From NCBI RefSeq assembly GCF_032854445.1, contig NC_088303.1:34203265-34267264 (forward strand): a DNA stretch of 64,000 nucleotides. Direction: 5' to 3'. Shown piece by piece: positions 62,881-64,000 of the stretch (position 1 is its first letter; every line of letters starts with the position of its first letter). Source of the DNA: Liolophura sinensis. Its lineage: Eukaryota; Mollusca; Polyplacophora; Chitonida; Chitonidae. Made by a program: the position numbers and the translations under genes. Below the pieces are notes generated by a model, which ran no database searches, was not told where the DNA came from, and saw only the letters and a program-made list of their open reading frames with translations.

Positions 62881-63339
62881 TAAGAGGTCCTCGTTCATGT
62901 GATAATTCATGAGCTATTTACTTCAGCGTGAATAACCATACAAATGGGAGACCACTCTTTATGCCATTTCGATGGATCGGGCTACCATAACTGCTTAGCT
63001 GGTTACAGTACAGCAGTGTCACAGTGAAACCGTATTAATATAGGCAATGTATTTCGTATCCAAAAATCGCCTGCCTATAATTGAGCAAGCAGCCTTGAGT
63101 ATTCGAATACAAGGGTGCAAATAAAGCACCATTACCAAGTATTACCTCCTAAAAATAGGCACATTGCTACCCAGTCGGTACAAATAGTTTCTCGGTTGAA
63201 ACTTTCAGTAGGGTAATTACAAAACGACAATAGCAAATAGACTAAGTGTATGAAGAAATTAACCAGGTAATAAATTAAGGCGGGACTAGGGCCATTTTCT
63301 TTGTAATACAGGACGAATGATGTATTCAAGGAGCATGGT

Positions 63340-63545
63340 TAGATCGTCCGCCTCGATCAACCCCAAACACTCACGGGCGCTCAGCACTACCGACAGGGTA
63401 GAGGGAAGACACAGGCCTGGTTGGCCCAGTGTCAATATAATACAACTGGGTGGGGTGTCATGTCTGGTGTCTTCAGCATGATACTTCAGTGGCAGCAGCA
63501 GATGGACTCGCCCTGCCATAGAAAGACACAGAATATGTACACATA
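63340..63545. repeat. Degenerate family B-like segment
   Basis: TTAGATCGTCCGCCTCGATC near the start resembles a tRNA-derived head. Then come ACTGGGTGGGGTGTCATGTC and TGGACTCGCCCTGCCAT, vocabulary shared with 38860-39330 and 41330-41400. Confidence 0.5.
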
Positions 63546-64000
63546 CCTAATGACTCCCAATCGTTATATTTAAATAAAGGGGTGCCCGAAGATAAGATAT
63601 CACCAGCCGCCGATTGATCCATCCCTTCAATAGTCTTACATACAATTCTGAACACATGACTGAAATAATACATACTCGCCGTGAAGGCTGTCATGACTAT
63701 ATAATATTAATGGAGTCACATACGTAATACAAGGCGATACATCGGCAATATTGATTTAAAGGGTTTTATCGTTGAATGATCTGAACAATGCTGGAAGCCC
63801 TCGAGGGAAGAGTAAAAACGAAAGCCGGCAGACAGAGCGGCTCGCGGACAAGGACCATGTGTTCGGTTCAAGGATAAACCATTATAACCGGCAGTATCTC
63901 ATTTCCTATAAACGATCGCTGGGTACAACAACTTTCTAAAACACCAAGACACGAATCATATGTATATAGTCTGAGGGAGAAAAAAAAATAATCTTCTTTG
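63546..64000. other. Window end, nothing recognised
   Basis: No exon or repeat I can support. Open frames are short. Confidence 0.45.

Overview
The window looks like lophotrochozoan animal DNA, most likely from a mollusc. Genes carry many introns with GT-AG borders, the sequence is AT-rich, and two tRNA-headed SINE families are scattered throughout. Codes and domain order match metazoan proteins. The species cannot be named from the sequence alone.

Five protein-coding genes can be rebuilt exon by exon with consistent phases. They are: TTC36 (minus, 102-2699, 188 aa); VEPH1/melted (plus, 7313-25097, 783 aa, 14 coding exons); a secreted chitin-binding type-2 (CBM14) protein (minus, 32654-36078, 392 aa); a type I membrane protein joining a Ly6/uPAR three-finger domain to a ZP domain (plus, 38092-45115, 446 aa); and a Cys-loop anion channel of the glycine/glutamate-gated type (minus, 50122-57155, 421 aa). 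All five run from start codon to stop codon inside the window.

Layout: 1-2.7 kb TTC36; 2.7-7.3 kb intergenic with one unrecognised exon-like ORF; 7.3-25.1 kb VEPH1, whose introns hold an 88-bp array copied from its own exon 3 donor site, a possible cysteine-rich cassette exon, two MITE-like copies and a 17-bp minisatellite; 25.1-32.6 kb intergenic with a 56-bp satellite in five-unit higher-order blocks; 32.6-36.1 kb CBM14 gene; 36.9-37.8 kb two splice-bounded orphan exons; 38.1-45.1 kb Ly6-ZP gene; 45.1-50.1 kb intergenic with SINEs and Penelope-like fragments in opposite orientations; 50.1-57.2 kb channel gene; 57.2-64 kb gene-free, with a tandem duplication, a well-preserved SINE with target-site duplications, and short arrays.

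The neighbours do not form an obvious pathway. Three consecutive genes encode secreted or membrane proteins (CBM14, Ly6-ZP, channel). The Ly6-ZP architecture is the most interesting protein-level observation. The splice-donor-bearing array in VEPH1 is the most interesting DNA-level one.
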